Below, piece after piece: positions 51,258 through 60,715 of a stretch of 64,000 nucleotides of DNA. Below the pieces are notes generated by a model. It had not been told where the DNA came from and did not search any database. It saw nothing but the letters and a program-made list of their open reading frames with translations. The position numbers were made by a program, and so were the translations under genes. Within the stretch, counting starts at the first letter, position 1. Each line of letters begins with the position of its first letter. Source of the stretch: Methanobacterium aggregans (lineage in GTDB: Archaea > Methanobacteriota > Methanobacteria > Methanobacteriales > Methanobacteriaceae); assembly GCF_017874455.1 (NCBI RefSeq), contig NZ_JAGGLN010000005.1:155516-219515 (forward strand), read 5' to 3'.

Positions 51258-52649
51258 TTATTCCACAAATTCATACTTCATATTCTCTAAAAATCTTTCT
51301 GTTCTTATTTCCAGAATAATATCTGGTTTATACCACTCAATAAGTTCCTTATTAAAAAACCAGTGATCCCAATATAACAACACTTCCTTGGAATAAATTG
51401 ACAAAACATCTTTTAAAAAATCCAAGGAGGAATCTCTAAATATTAAAATTCTTAGATCTGATAAACCTTGAGGATTTTCATAATATTCAGTTTTTCTTAT
51501 ACCAACGGTTTTAAACTTTTTAGGAATGTTATCTCCTAAATCTGTAAGAAACTTATTTTTAAAAGTTTTTACCTTTTCATTGAGGTAAATTTCCTTTTCT
51601 TCCTCTGAATAAGACCAATTTTTAGGCCAAGTTAAATCGCCATTGTGTAAACACTCTTTAATGGATATTTGTTCATTTATGATTTTGTCAAATTTTTCTT
51701 TTTCCAAATCATCTATGTAATTTAAGTAACAATAAGCTAACTCCTTTCCACCTAAATAATTGATATGAGAATTATTATTGAAATAACAACTTTTATCTAA
51801 CTTTTTTATAAAATCTGGCACTAAACTTTTTATTGAATCGCAATTACGTTTAATTAATTTAATTTCAAATGGTAAGAACTCCTTACAGACCACACTTTTA
51901 TCAGGTATAATAAAAAAATGATATTTAATATTGTTTTTTTTACAGAATTCTTTTTTGCTATTTAAACTTTTTTTGAAAAGATATGGATTAAAATTGTTGT
52001 TGTAAGAGTAATCAAAGTGTTGTCTAATCTCCTGGTTGGAATCATTGACTAAAAATAAATAACCTCCTTCTCCTTTTAGTGCAATTTTTTCAATATTGCT
52101 GTAATTGGGTACTGTAGCAAGTTTATTTTTTTCATTTTCTAATTGTTTTACTTTGCTTTGTAGTAACTTATTTTGGCCCAATAATTCCATGTACATTTGA
52201 ATAAATTCTTCAGAGGGGGTTTCTTTGTTTGGAATTAAATTATTTAATAAACCCCCTATTTTTTTACCTTTTTTCAAAGTGGGAATATAAAATATTTTAA
52301 TTTCTTCTATTTCAACAGTTCCTTGAGCATTGGTTGGATCTAACCTGAGCTTATTGATTTTTTCTTCAGAATGTATTAAAAAATGGTAAGTCTTTTTAAT
52401 GCCTGGTTTTAACGCTTGGAGAGAACGTAAAGATGGTGTGAAGGTTTCGTCTTCTTGATAAGTCCAATAAAATTCAATGATTTCACCATGTTCTACATTA
52501 ATTGTGACGGAGATCTTTTGAATTAAACCCTTCGGCAAATTTTTTATTTCAAGGATAGGATCGTTACCTGTTGCATTATATTTCCAAGAACCTATTTCCT
52601 TTAAATCGTTAAGTATTCTCACATCTTTTTGTTTTACATTGATAATCAT
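51258..52649 (-). CDS. AlgX/SGNH-like protein of the glycan locus
   Basis: A 463-residue protein. The N-terminal 130 residues look like a beta-sandwich (KLRLDPTNAQGTVEIEEIKIFYI), a coiled coil follows (about 155-180), and residues 190-460 resemble the SGNH domain of AlgX/AlgJ O-acetyltransferases: GEGGYLFLVNDSNQEIRQHF, KYHFFIIPDKSVVCKEFLPFE, NNNSHINYLGGKELAYCY, LRILIFRDSSLDFL. The usual TDTHWN motif reads NNSHIN, so the catalytic aspartate would be Asn while the histidine stays. It may therefore be inactive as an acetyltransferase or use another residue. No signal peptide is seen. GAGGA precedes the ATG. Confidence 0.65.
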   Translation of the reverse strand: MIINVKQKDVRILNDLKEIGSWKYNATGNDPILEIKNLPKGLIQKISVTINVEHGEIIEFYWTYQEDETFTPSLRSLQALKPGIKKTYHFLIHSEEKINKLRLDPTNAQGTVEIEEIKIFYIPTLKKGKKIGGLLNNLIPNKETPSEEFIQMYMELLGQNKLLQSKVKQLENEKNKLATVPNYSNIEKIALKGEGGYLFLVNDSNQEIRQHFDYSYNNNFNPYLFKKSLNSKKEFCKKNNIKYHFFIIPDKSVVCKEFLPFEIKLIKRNCDSIKSLVPDFIKKLDKSCYFNNNSHINYLGGKELAYCYLNYIDDLEKEKFDKIINEQISIKECLHNGDLTWPKNWSYSEEEKEIYLNEKVKTFKNKFLTDLGDNIPKKFKTVGIRKTEYYENPQGLSDLRILIFRDSSLDFLKDVLSIYSKEVLLYWDHWFFNKELIEWYKPDIILEIRTERFLENMKYEFVE

Positions 52650-52676
52650 GAAAGTCCTCTTTTGATATTCCGCAGT

Positions 52677-55592
52677 TTAAAGTTTTAAATTTTTATTTAA
52701 AACTTCTAAAATGTATTCTACCTTTTTTTGAAATGTGTAATTATTCATTACTTTATTTTTACCTTCTTTAACCTTCTCAGATCGTTCATGCTCATTATTT
52801 AAATAATAATTTATCAACTTATTGAGTTCTTCTGGAGTTTTGTAGATTACCAATGCATCTCCAAATACCTCTTCATACCCCTCAATTTTGTCGGATATTA
52901 TGAATGCTCCTGCTGCAAATCCATCAAACAATCTGTTTGAAATGAATCCTTTCTCCCTCATATCATCCCAGTGATCATTCAACAGTATCTTGCATGACGA
53001 ATAGGCTTTCCTTAATTCGCTGTTTGGAATGTGTTCACCTTTGATGTATTTTTTAGGTATTAATCTCTTCCAGTTGGTTCCGTAGACTGCAAGGTCGTAA
53101 TCAGTGGGCAGCAAGTCTTTGATTACTTTTCGGTAAACTTTCCGCGAGTTTCCAACGAAGAGTAAATCATGTTTGTAGTTCTCATCAGGATCTGGATAGA
53201 ACAGCTCCGGATCTGTGCACTGTAGCAATGGCTCCACAGGAACCTCAACATTTTTGGCTACTTTTTGGGCCCAACTCTCTGATGCTATGAAAACATGGTC
53301 ATATTGGTTGTACTCTTCAACACTAACATCATCAGGATGGGATATGTTCCACATGATGTTGAAGTGTTGTTTTTTAGGTTTGTAACGGTTTAAACCCCTT
53401 AAGACTATGATAGTATCGCAGCGAGCATCCCTGTTACCATCCCATTCTGGCAGGACTTGTAGAACAATATTACATCCTTTCCTTTCCAGTTCCTTCTTTA
53501 GACCAAGAGCCATGTGGTAATCTCCCCATTCCTGAACCTTCTCCCAGTCAGGTGCAGGTATCTTAATGGCGATCTTGGTTTCAAGGAGGTATTTCTCAAG
53601 AACATCCCTTATGGTTTGGGCCCTGTGGTCGTAGGTGTGATGTGAGAGTACGAATTCTTGTAGTTCCTTGATCTTATCATTCCTAGCATCTTCATTGGAC
53701 AAGTAGTGTTCTAGAAGGTTGTTCAGTTCTTCCTTGGACCTGTAAACAGGTAAATTACCATGGAATGTCTCCTTTGCACCGAGTTCTCCGTTGGTCATTA
53801 CAAGAACTCCGCTTGCAAGGGCATCGTAAACCCTGCTGTTTACTGATCCGTACTCTTTGGTCACCCTGTTGGCATCGTCAACAACGATCTTCGTGGAACT
53901 GTAGATCTCAGGCATCTTCTTATAGTTGACAAATCCCTGATGGTAACCCTTGAACTTCTCGAAGTTCTCCCAGTTTTTACCGTACAAATTGAACTTGTAG
54001 GGAAGGCTTTCAGGGTCTAACATATCAATTATTTCACGTTGATCATCCCAGTAACTGCCTGTGAAACAGTAATCACATTTCAAAGTTTCGTTTGCAGGTA
54101 CGGAACTGTTGAACATATTCGGATCGGTTGCTAATGGCAGTAAAAAAACATTTTTCCCGGTTCTTTCTTGTATATAATTGCAACCAATTTCACTTGGTGC
54201 CATCACGATATCGTAGTCCACAAAGTCAGGGTTGGATATCCACCGGCTCAACCAGTTGCGAGGCCAAGCGACCTTGATCAACAAATTGTTATTTGACTGA
54301 ATTTTACGGATATCATATGCATCTAAAAGGGAAATTACAACATCAACATCATCATCAACATCATACCAATCCTCAGACCCCCTCCTGGATAAGAAGCTTA
54401 TTTTCCAGCCGAATTTTTTCAAACTATCTCCCAAGGATAGGGCTGTGAAGTAGTCACCTGCAGAGCTGTTCTCACCAGTTTCTGTAACTGCAAAGGCAAC
54501 TTTCAGAGGGGTTTCAGAAAATAACCTGTTGCAGTTCAACTTGTCCATCAAAAGCTCCCTACGCAGCCATTTATTCCACTTTTCCATGAACAACCCTTTG
54601 TTCTTCAAACGCCTTTCTTTAACTTCTTTATTTTTACTTTTTTCTTGGGTTCCAAATTCGTAGTGGAATAAAAGCGTTTTTGGAGAGTAAATGTTTTTGT
54701 AACCTTTTTTAAGGAGCTTTAGGCAGAGGTCAACGTCTTCGTAGCCGTAGACGTACCCTTCATCCAGACCTCCAACCTCAAAGTATTTCGTTTTCTCAGT
54801 GAGTAATGCTGCTGCAGTTACTGCAGCACGTGCCTCCTCCCCATCTTCGGCTTCAAAGGTTGTTCCATTGCCCATATTGTATGGTTTGATGAAACCATCT
54901 TCCTCCCTAAAGGCTATCCCTCTGTGCTGAACTTTGAATGAACTGTTTTTATTGTGACGGGATTTGGAACAATCAGGATAGACCAGTTTTGCCCCCACAG
55001 CACCAATATCCCTGGATTTAAGTGCTGTTTGCATCATCTGGTTGAGCCAGCCATAGGTAGGTTCAACGTCGTTGTTTAAAAGGAGTAGATATTCACCTTC
55101 TGCAGTTTCTGCAGCTTTGTTGTTTGCACGTGAAAATGATTCATTTTCCCGGTTCTCAATGATCCTTAGGGGTAGATCATCTGAAAGTTCTTTTAATAAC
55201 TCTATAGATTTATCAGTAGATGCATTGTCAACCATTAAAATCTCGTAGTTGGGGTACTGAACATTTTTCATGAAGTCACAGAATAACCTCTGTAAATGTT
55301 TCATACCGTTTCTGTTGATAATTATAATTGAAACTAGTGGTGCATCCTTACCAAAATCATGTAAGTCAATATTTGAAGTGTTTCTATTTATTATTGACTC
55401 GTAAAGTTCCTCTTTCTGACTTTCTGTAAGTCTTTCCCTTTCAATGAATTCCTTGATCTTGGATGCACCTACCTTAACCTTGGAACCGGTTTTACATTTC
55501 AGTGTTTTACAGTCATCTCTTAAATGATTTCTAAGTTTTCTTAGTTCATCGTAACCTTTTAATTCTTTTACTTTGGGTGGAACTTTTACCAT
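52677..55592 (-). CDS. Modular glycosyltransferase (GT2 plus two CgeB-like GT-B domains)
   Basis: A 971-residue protein. Residues about 75-330 form a GT2 domain (APLVSIIIINRNG, MVDNASTDKS, LLLNNDVEP, GGLDEGYVYGYEDVDLCLK). Residues 365-670 are a first GT-B-like domain (FSETPLKVAFAVTETGENSSAGDYF, FTGSYWDDQREII, RVYDALASGVLVMTNGELGAKETF). Residues 680-971 are a second one (IKIPAPDWEKVQEWGDYHMALGLKKEL, LLFVGNSRKVYRKVI, NRLFDGFAAGAFIISDKIEGYEEVFG). The first 670 residues are paralogous to the 797-residue protein. Three catalytic modules in one chain suggest assembly of a multi-sugar unit. GGAG precedes the ATG. Confidence 0.87.
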   Translation of the reverse strand: MVKVPPKVKELKGYDELRKLRNHLRDDCKTLKCKTGSKVKVGASKIKEFIERERLTESQKEELYESIINRNTSNIDLHDFGKDAPLVSIIIINRNGMKHLQRLFCDFMKNVQYPNYEILMVDNASTDKSIELLKELSDDLPLRIIENRENESFSRANNKAAETAEGEYLLLLNNDVEPTYGWLNQMMQTALKSRDIGAVGAKLVYPDCSKSRHNKNSSFKVQHRGIAFREEDGFIKPYNMGNGTTFEAEDGEEARAAVTAAALLTEKTKYFEVGGLDEGYVYGYEDVDLCLKLLKKGYKNIYSPKTLLFHYEFGTQEKSKNKEVKERRLKNKGLFMEKWNKWLRRELLMDKLNCNRLFSETPLKVAFAVTETGENSSAGDYFTALSLGDSLKKFGWKISFLSRRGSEDWYDVDDDVDVVISLLDAYDIRKIQSNNNLLIKVAWPRNWLSRWISNPDFVDYDIVMAPSEIGCNYIQERTGKNVFLLPLATDPNMFNSSVPANETLKCDYCFTGSYWDDQREIIDMLDPESLPYKFNLYGKNWENFEKFKGYHQGFVNYKKMPEIYSSTKIVVDDANRVTKEYGSVNSRVYDALASGVLVMTNGELGAKETFHGNLPVYRSKEELNNLLEHYLSNEDARNDKIKELQEFVLSHHTYDHRAQTIRDVLEKYLLETKIAIKIPAPDWEKVQEWGDYHMALGLKKELERKGCNIVLQVLPEWDGNRDARCDTIIVLRGLNRYKPKKQHFNIMWNISHPDDVSVEEYNQYDHVFIASESWAQKVAKNVEVPVEPLLQCTDPELFYPDPDENYKHDLLFVGNSRKVYRKVIKDLLPTDYDLAVYGTNWKRLIPKKYIKGEHIPNSELRKAYSSCKILLNDHWDDMREKGFISNRLFDGFAAGAFIISDKIEGYEEVFGDALVIYKTPEELNKLINYYLNNEHERSEKVKEGKNKVMNNYTFQKKVEYILEVLNKNLKL

Positions 55593-55672
55593 TTCTATTC
55601 TCCAGTGAATAAACTTGAATCTTCAGACTCAAACTTTTTGAATTGAAAATAAAGTTATAATTGAATAAGGGA

Positions 55673-56806
55673 TTAATTAAATAATTTTCGTATTGAAGAC
55701 GTAATTTTACGAAGGGGTGATGTGATCTTCCAAGATGTGCTATTTTCATACTCTTCAATTTTATTCTGTAAATACTTTTTTTCTAAAATTTTTGATTCAT
55801 ACAGTTCATCCATCTTCCTTGAAAGATCAGTAATTTCACTTTTTAATCTTTCTTCTTCCTTTAAGGAATCTTTATTGTAATTTAAGTACGAAGAAGCAAG
55901 CCATTCACATCCTTCTAAAATGTTTGAGATATACTCAACTTTTTGGGGAGTGTATTTTATTTCTATATTCTGACAGAAACTCAAGTCCATTGGGGTTTCT
56001 TTAAGGTTAACCTCCTTTAAATCATCTTGTAAGGCATAACTTTTGGCAAACTCTGTGATATCCTCATTAAGAATTTCTTTATTTTCCTTTAATTTATTAA
56101 AAATCGTTTGCCAGTGAAAACTTTGGCCTTCGGGTCTGTTCAATTTGGATAAGTTGTAAATCCAACCAACCGTTATCTTGGATATTATTTGCTCCTTAGA
56201 TCTTATGGGAAAATGGGCTATCCTCAAATTTTCATTAAAAGCAGATTTTATAACTTCATCATATCTTGAATCGAATGTTAAGTCATGGTTACCGAATGTT
56301 AATTTCACATCATACTTTTTAACAAGATCCTTTGGAATTATAACTTTGTAAAAATTTTCTAAATTATCTTTCCTTGCAGAGGTTATTCTTGCAGGTACAA
56401 AATCATCACTTCTTTTAAAATCTGGAACAAATGTTCTCCATTGCACATGATAATATGTGTTGGCTTCGATTTTTTCCAGTATGTTCCGGGGGGTTCCCTG
56501 GTCGGATGAAATAATAAATTCATCTGCATCTAAGGGGACGACAATGTCTGCATGAAATTCATCAACAGCTTTTATCAGCAGTTTACTCATTTTGGTATCT
56601 TGTTCATGTTCCCTGTCTGTATCTTCAAAAATTATTAAGGCTAAACCCTCTTCTTTAAGTTGTTTTAAGATTTTAAGGGTGTCGTCGGTACTGCCGTTAT
56701 CTAATATAATCATTCCATCCATTACGTTGCTGTTGTAACGGACAAAGGACTCTATTACATCAGATTCGTTTTTCACCATGCTGATGGAGAAAATTTTTTT
56801 ATCCAT
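55673..56806 (-). CDS. GT2-like glycosyltransferase with C-terminal coiled coil
   Basis: A 377-residue protein: FSISMVKNESDVIESFVRYN, GMIILDNGSTDDTLKIL, and VVPLDADEFIISSDQG (DxD) place it in the GT2-like group acting on surface glycans. About residues 315-355 are a coiled coil (YNKDSLKEEERLKSEITDLSRKMDEL), followed by STSWKITSPLRKITSSIRKL. This Ser-Trp-Lys-(Leu/Ile)-Thr-x-Pro-Leu-Arg tail recurs at the end of the GT2 at 58.9 kb (SWKLTKPLRAIRKI) and is common at the ends of bacterial glycan-assembly proteins, probably as a docking element. The ribosome site is weak. Confidence 0.82.
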   Translation of the reverse strand: MDKKIFSISMVKNESDVIESFVRYNSNVMDGMIILDNGSTDDTLKILKQLKEEGLALIIFEDTDREHEQDTKMSKLLIKAVDEFHADIVVPLDADEFIISSDQGTPRNILEKIEANTYYHVQWRTFVPDFKRSDDFVPARITSARKDNLENFYKVIIPKDLVKKYDVKLTFGNHDLTFDSRYDEVIKSAFNENLRIAHFPIRSKEQIISKITVGWIYNLSKLNRPEGQSFHWQTIFNKLKENKEILNEDITEFAKSYALQDDLKEVNLKETPMDLSFCQNIEIKYTPQKVEYISNILEGCEWLASSYLNYNKDSLKEEERLKSEITDLSRKMDELYESKILEKKYLQNKIEEYENSTSWKITSPLRKITSSIRKLFN

Positions 56807-57002
56807 ATTCTTTTGTAATATGGCTCATTTATTTAAAATTTTTCTTTTTCAATGCATTTTTAAGTTATATTTTAGTTTGAATGCTTTAATAAGGATAAAA
56901 AGAACTTTTACCATTTAAAATGACTTAAAAATAAGAAAGTTGGGCAAATTCATATAATCTCAATTAGAAAAATATTATCATACCTAAGCAAAATGGATAT
57001 CA

Positions 57003-57752
57003 ATGATTAAAAGAATGATTAAGGATCAAATAAGAAAAACGGGTATGGTAAGAGAGTTGGAAATAAAAAATGAGGCTTTGAAAAATCAATTAATTCTCAG
57101 TGAAAAAGAAAAGGCTGCTCTAAAACATCAATTATCCAACCTAAAAATAGAAAATAGAAGGTTATCCTCTCAAAAGTCAGAACTTGTTGGTTACAGCTTA
57201 AAAACCAATCTGCGAGGACTCAGTCCTGATGAGGGTAAACCAACTATAATGAAATATATTTTAGAGAACATAAAAAAGGATGCAAAGATTTTAGACGTGG
57301 GATTTGGTTCAGGGGTGTATGGTAAATTACTGAGGGCTTTTTATTATCAAAATATTGATGGTATTGATGTATATGATAAAAATATCCATGAAATGGGTCT
57401 GGATAAGATCTACAACAACATATTTATAGAAAACATTATGGATTTTGATTTTGAGCACTACGATCTAATAATAATGGGAGATGTACTTGAACATATTGAG
57501 TTAGAATCAGCTAAGGAATTGTTATTAAGATTCATAGATAATAATAAATGCAGTACATTAATAGTCTCAATCCCCTATGAGTATGAACAGGGTGAACTGT
57601 ACGGTAACTCCCATGAAAGGCATTTACAAGACAAAGTCACAGGGAAATACATGAAAAGGCACTATCCGTACCTTAAATTAATAGATTCTTCCGTAATGGT
57701 TCATTCTGGAAGTACGGTGGCAGTGTATGTTTGGAATGATTCTGAAGATTAA
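57003..57752 (+). CDS. Coiled-coil class I methyltransferase
   Basis: A 249-residue protein with a coiled coil in its first 60 residues (ELEIKNEALKNQLILSEKEKAALKHQLSNLKIEN) and a SAM-dependent methyltransferase domain from about 90: ILDVGFGSGVYGKLLRAF, GIDVYDKN, and YDLIIMGDVLEHIE, then STLIVSIPYE and a C-terminal strand TVAVYVWN. The substrate is probably a sugar or glycan of this locus. It is the first rightward gene after the leftward block; 196 AT-rich bases separate the two divergent starts. Confidence 0.85.
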   Translation: MIKRMIKDQIRKTGMVRELEIKNEALKNQLILSEKEKAALKHQLSNLKIENRRLSSQKSELVGYSLKTNLRGLSPDEGKPTIMKYILENIKKDAKILDVGFGSGVYGKLLRAFYYQNIDGIDVYDKNIHEMGLDKIYNNIFIENIMDFDFEHYDLIIMGDVLEHIELESAKELLLRFIDNNKCSTLIVSIPYEYEQGELYGNSHERHLQDKVTGKYMKRHYPYLKLIDSSVMVHSGSTVAVYVWNDSED

Positions 57753-57862
57753 ATATAACAATGTGATAAACTATTTTAATGGGATTTAATCATGCTATAT
57801 TAAATCATTTAAAAGCGTAGCTTATGTTACTAAAAAAATGGGAATGAAAAAGGGGCGATTTT

Positions 57863-58795
57863 ATGGATAAAGTTCTTGTTACAGGGGCAGCTGGGTTCAT
57901 TGGTAGTCATTTGTGTGAAAGATTTGATGCGGAAGGATTTGAGGTGTATGGAATGGACAACCTTATAACAGGATCCCCTGAAAATCTCAAAAATCTTAAT
58001 TCTCCTTTTTTCCATTTTATAAACCACGATGTGACAGAAAATTGGGATACAGAAACAGATTTTGACTTAATACTGCATTTCGCATGTCCAGCAAGTCCAA
58101 AGGATTACCTGAAGTATCCTGTAGAAACCTTGAAGGCAAACTCTGTGGGAACCTTAAAAACCCTGGAATTAGCAGAGAAATGTGGTGCAAGGTACATCTT
58201 TGCCTCCACATCTGAAGTTTATGGAGATGCACTGGTTCACCCCCAAAGAGAAGGTTACTGGGGAAATGTTAATCCAGTTGGGCCTCGTTCAGTTTACGAT
58301 GAAGCAAAAAGATTTTCTGAAGCTCTTTCAATGGCCTATTTCCGGAAGGGGTTGGATGTTAGGATATTAAGGATATTTAACACATACGGCCCGAGAATGA
58401 AAGCAAATGACGGTAGGGTAATTCCTAACTTCATTTCTCAAGCTTTAAACTCGGAATCTTTAACCATCTACGGGGATGGTCATCAAACCAGAAGCTTCTG
58501 TTACATGGATGATCTTGTAGAGGGTATCATGAGGGTATCAATAATTGAAGGTTTAAACGGGGAGGTCATTAACCTTGGAAATCCTGAGGAGTATAACATG
58601 TTACATATTGCAGAGATCATCCTTGAAAAAATAAAATCTCAATCAAAAGTGGTTTTCAAACCATTACCTGAAGATGATCCTCGCAGAAGGCGTCCTGATA
58701 TCAGTAAAGCTAAAGATCTTCTAGGATGGCAGCCTGAAACTGTATTGAGCTCTGGTTTAGATGCAACTATTGATTTCTTCAAGTCCAAGATTTGA
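57863..58795 (+). CDS. UDP-glucuronate decarboxylase (UDP-xylose synthase)
   Basis: A 310-residue extended SDR enzyme. VTGAAGFIGSHLCERF binds NAD; LHFACPASPKDYLKYPVETLKANSVGTL and STSEVYGDALVHPQREGYWGNVNPVGPRSVYDEAKR are specific to UDP-glucuronate decarboxylases and carry the YxxxK pair; FNTYGPRM and DGHQTRSFCYMDDLVEG follow. It makes UDP-xylose from UDP-glucuronate, for which ugd is encoded at 42-43.5 kb. GGGGCGAT precedes the ATG. It is followed by a GT2 gene after about 70 bases, in the same direction. Confidence 0.93.
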   Translation: MDKVLVTGAAGFIGSHLCERFDAEGFEVYGMDNLITGSPENLKNLNSPFFHFINHDVTENWDTETDFDLILHFACPASPKDYLKYPVETLKANSVGTLKTLELAEKCGARYIFASTSEVYGDALVHPQREGYWGNVNPVGPRSVYDEAKRFSEALSMAYFRKGLDVRILRIFNTYGPRMKANDGRVIPNFISQALNSESLTIYGDGHQTRSFCYMDDLVEGIMRVSIIEGLNGEVINLGNPEEYNMLHIAEIILEKIKSQSKVVFKPLPEDDPRRRRPDISKAKDLLGWQPETVLSSGLDATIDFFKSKI

Positions 58796-58865
58796 GTTAA
58801 AGACAGGAATAGGATATTCCTGTGATATTTTATAAAAATTTGATTTTAGAGTATGGAGAATTTCA

Positions 58866-60080
58866 ATGAATGAAATAAAAGTATCTGTGGTAATCCCAGT
58901 TTATAATGTTGAAAAATATCTTAAACAATGTTTAGAAAGCCTTATTAATCAAACGTTAAGTGAAATCGAAATTATATGTGTAAACGATGGTTCAACAGAT
59001 GGTTCACTGGAAATTTTAGAGGAATATACAGAAAAGGATGATAGAGTTAGGGTAATCAATAAAAAGAACGGCGGAATTGCATCTGCTAGAAATAGGGGTA
59101 TGGAATTTGCAACTGGAGATTATATGGGATTTGTGGATTCTGATGATTGGATAAAATTGAATATGTACGAAAAGTTGTATGAAAATGCCCAGCTTTACGG
59201 CAGTGATATTGTGATGTGCTCAGCACACCGATTTGATGATATAACTCATGAAACATGTGATCTGCCCTATTTCACTTTAGAAAGATTTGATGAAACTTTT
59301 GACAACTCCATATTCACTCCGGATAAAACTAAAGACTTTTTCTTTGATATATGCGTTACTCCTTGGAACAAACTGTATAAATCAAAATTTTTAGAAGAAA
59401 CAGGTGTAATATTTCATGAAGGACTAGATTTTGAAGACCCTCTCTTTTTTTATGAAACTTATCTAAAAGCTAGTAAATTATCTTTAGTTCGGGATTTTTT
59501 ATATTTTTACAGGGTTAATAGGTCAGGTTCATTTATAACTTCAGCTAATGAACGTTTTTTTGATATTGTTGAAATGTTTGATTTGACTGAGGATGTTCTC
59601 TTTAAAACGGGTAATCATAATACATATCTGGTTGCTTTCTCTAATCTTAGGATTTCAAATACATTGTGGCGTTATGATCAAGTTGCTGAAAAATATAAGG
59701 CAAAATTTTTTGATATTATCAAAGAAAACTTCAAAAAAATGAATCCATTATGTATCGATAGTTTAGATACGTGGAACACGAAGAGATATCAGAACATCTT
59801 AAACTCCAATAATTACAGGGAATATGAATTATTGAAAAAAATTGATCATTTGATGGAAGTTCAGGAAGAAAAAGAAAAGCAGTGGCATGAAGAATTGAAT
59901 AATCAAAAACAAAAATTTGTAAATGAGATCCAAACCCAGAAACAGGCCTATGAACTAGATATTAATGCTAAAAATCAGTTAATTCAAGAAATTACTTCTT
60001 CTAATAGCTGGAAACTCACAAAACCTCTTAGAGCTATCCGTAAAATATTAAAAAATGAACATGATCGTAGTTCCAATTAA
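58866..60080 (+). CDS. GT2 glycosyltransferase with coiled coil
   Basis: A 404-residue enzyme: VSVVIPVYNVEKYLKQCLESLINQTLSEIEIICVNDGSTDGS, NGGIASARNRGMEFATGDYMGFVDSDDWI, the layout of family 2 enzymes such as those for capsule. Residues about 330-375 form a coiled coil (LMEVQEEKEKQWHEELNNQKQKF), and the end carries SWKLTKPLRAIRKI, a motif shared with the GT2 at 55.7-56.8 kb. GGAG precedes the ATG. It converges with rfbC, 25 bases away. Confidence 0.9.
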   Translation: MNEIKVSVVIPVYNVEKYLKQCLESLINQTLSEIEIICVNDGSTDGSLEILEEYTEKDDRVRVINKKNGGIASARNRGMEFATGDYMGFVDSDDWIKLNMYEKLYENAQLYGSDIVMCSAHRFDDITHETCDLPYFTLERFDETFDNSIFTPDKTKDFFFDICVTPWNKLYKSKFLEETGVIFHEGLDFEDPLFFYETYLKASKLSLVRDFLYFYRVNRSGSFITSANERFFDIVEMFDLTEDVLFKTGNHNTYLVAFSNLRISNTLWRYDQVAEKYKAKFFDIIKENFKKMNPLCIDSLDTWNTKRYQNILNSNNYREYELLKKIDHLMEVQEEKEKQWHEELNNQKQKFVNEIQTQKQAYELDINAKNQLIQEITSSNSWKLTKPLRAIRKILKNEHDRSSN

Positions 60081-60105
60081 AGGGACTATAATCCTATTCT
60101 TTGAA

Positions 60106-60663
60106 TCAAAACTCAACAACAGTCTCCGCCAATGTTTTCCACTTCTCATCCTTCTCAGACAGAATAAGCTCATCCACACCCTCAAGGGGCCACTCAACAC
60201 CTATCTCAGGATCGTTCCAGAGGATTCCAGCTTCATCATCAGCATCGTAAAAATCTGTGCATTTGTAGGTGAATTCTGCTTCATCTGAAAGTACTAGAAA
60301 GCCATGGGCAAAGCCTTCAGGTATGTAGAACTGTTTCTTGTTGTCTTCAGAGAGCACAACCCCTTCCCATTTGCCGTAGGTTGGTGAATCCCTCCTCAGA
60401 TCAACTGCAGCATCGAAGACCTCTCCCCTGATAACCCTGACGAGTTTTCCCTGGGGTTTGGTGCGTTGGAAGTGAAGTCCCCTTAAAACTCCCCTTTTAG
60501 ATTTGGACTGGTTGTCCTGAAGGAATGCAGCATCAATTCCAGCCTCTTTAAACTCCATTTCATGGTAGGTTTCCATGAAGTAGCCGCGTTCATCTCCAAA
60601 TACTGTGGGTTCCACTATGTAAACGCCTTCAATGGATGTTTCCATAAATTTAAACTTACCCAT
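60106..60663 (-). CDS. rfbC: dTDP-4-dehydrorhamnose 3,5-epimerase
   Basis: A 185-residue cupin-fold epimerase in dTDP-L-rhamnose synthesis. Signature segments are GVYIVEPTVFGDERGYFMETYH, FLQDNQSKSKRGVLRGLHFQ with the catalytic histidine, GKLVRVIRGEVFDAAVDLR, and FYIPEGFAHGFLVLSDEAEFTYKCTDFY with the catalytic tyrosine region. GGAG precedes the ATG. It follows rfbA by 52 bases. rfbB and rfbD are not in the window and must lie elsewhere if rhamnose is made. Confidence 0.96.
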   Translation of the reverse strand: MGKFKFMETSIEGVYIVEPTVFGDERGYFMETYHEMEFKEAGIDAAFLQDNQSKSKRGVLRGLHFQRTKPQGKLVRVIRGEVFDAAVDLRRDSPTYGKWEGVVLSEDNKKQFYIPEGFAHGFLVLSDEAEFTYKCTDFYDADDEAGILWNDPEIGVEWPLEGVDELILSEKDEKWKTLAETVVEF

Positions 60664-60715
60664 TAATGATTCTCCTATTTGAAATTAAACTCCTAACTTG
60701 AAATTAAATTTAGAA

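Noticed and set aside
55546..55758. 70-codon frame between the 971-residue and 377-residue genes
   Set aside because: It overlaps both real genes out of frame and resembles no protein.
60055..60288. 77-codon rightward frame at the GT2-rfbC junction
   Set aside because: It lies mostly antisense to rfbC and has no ribosome site.
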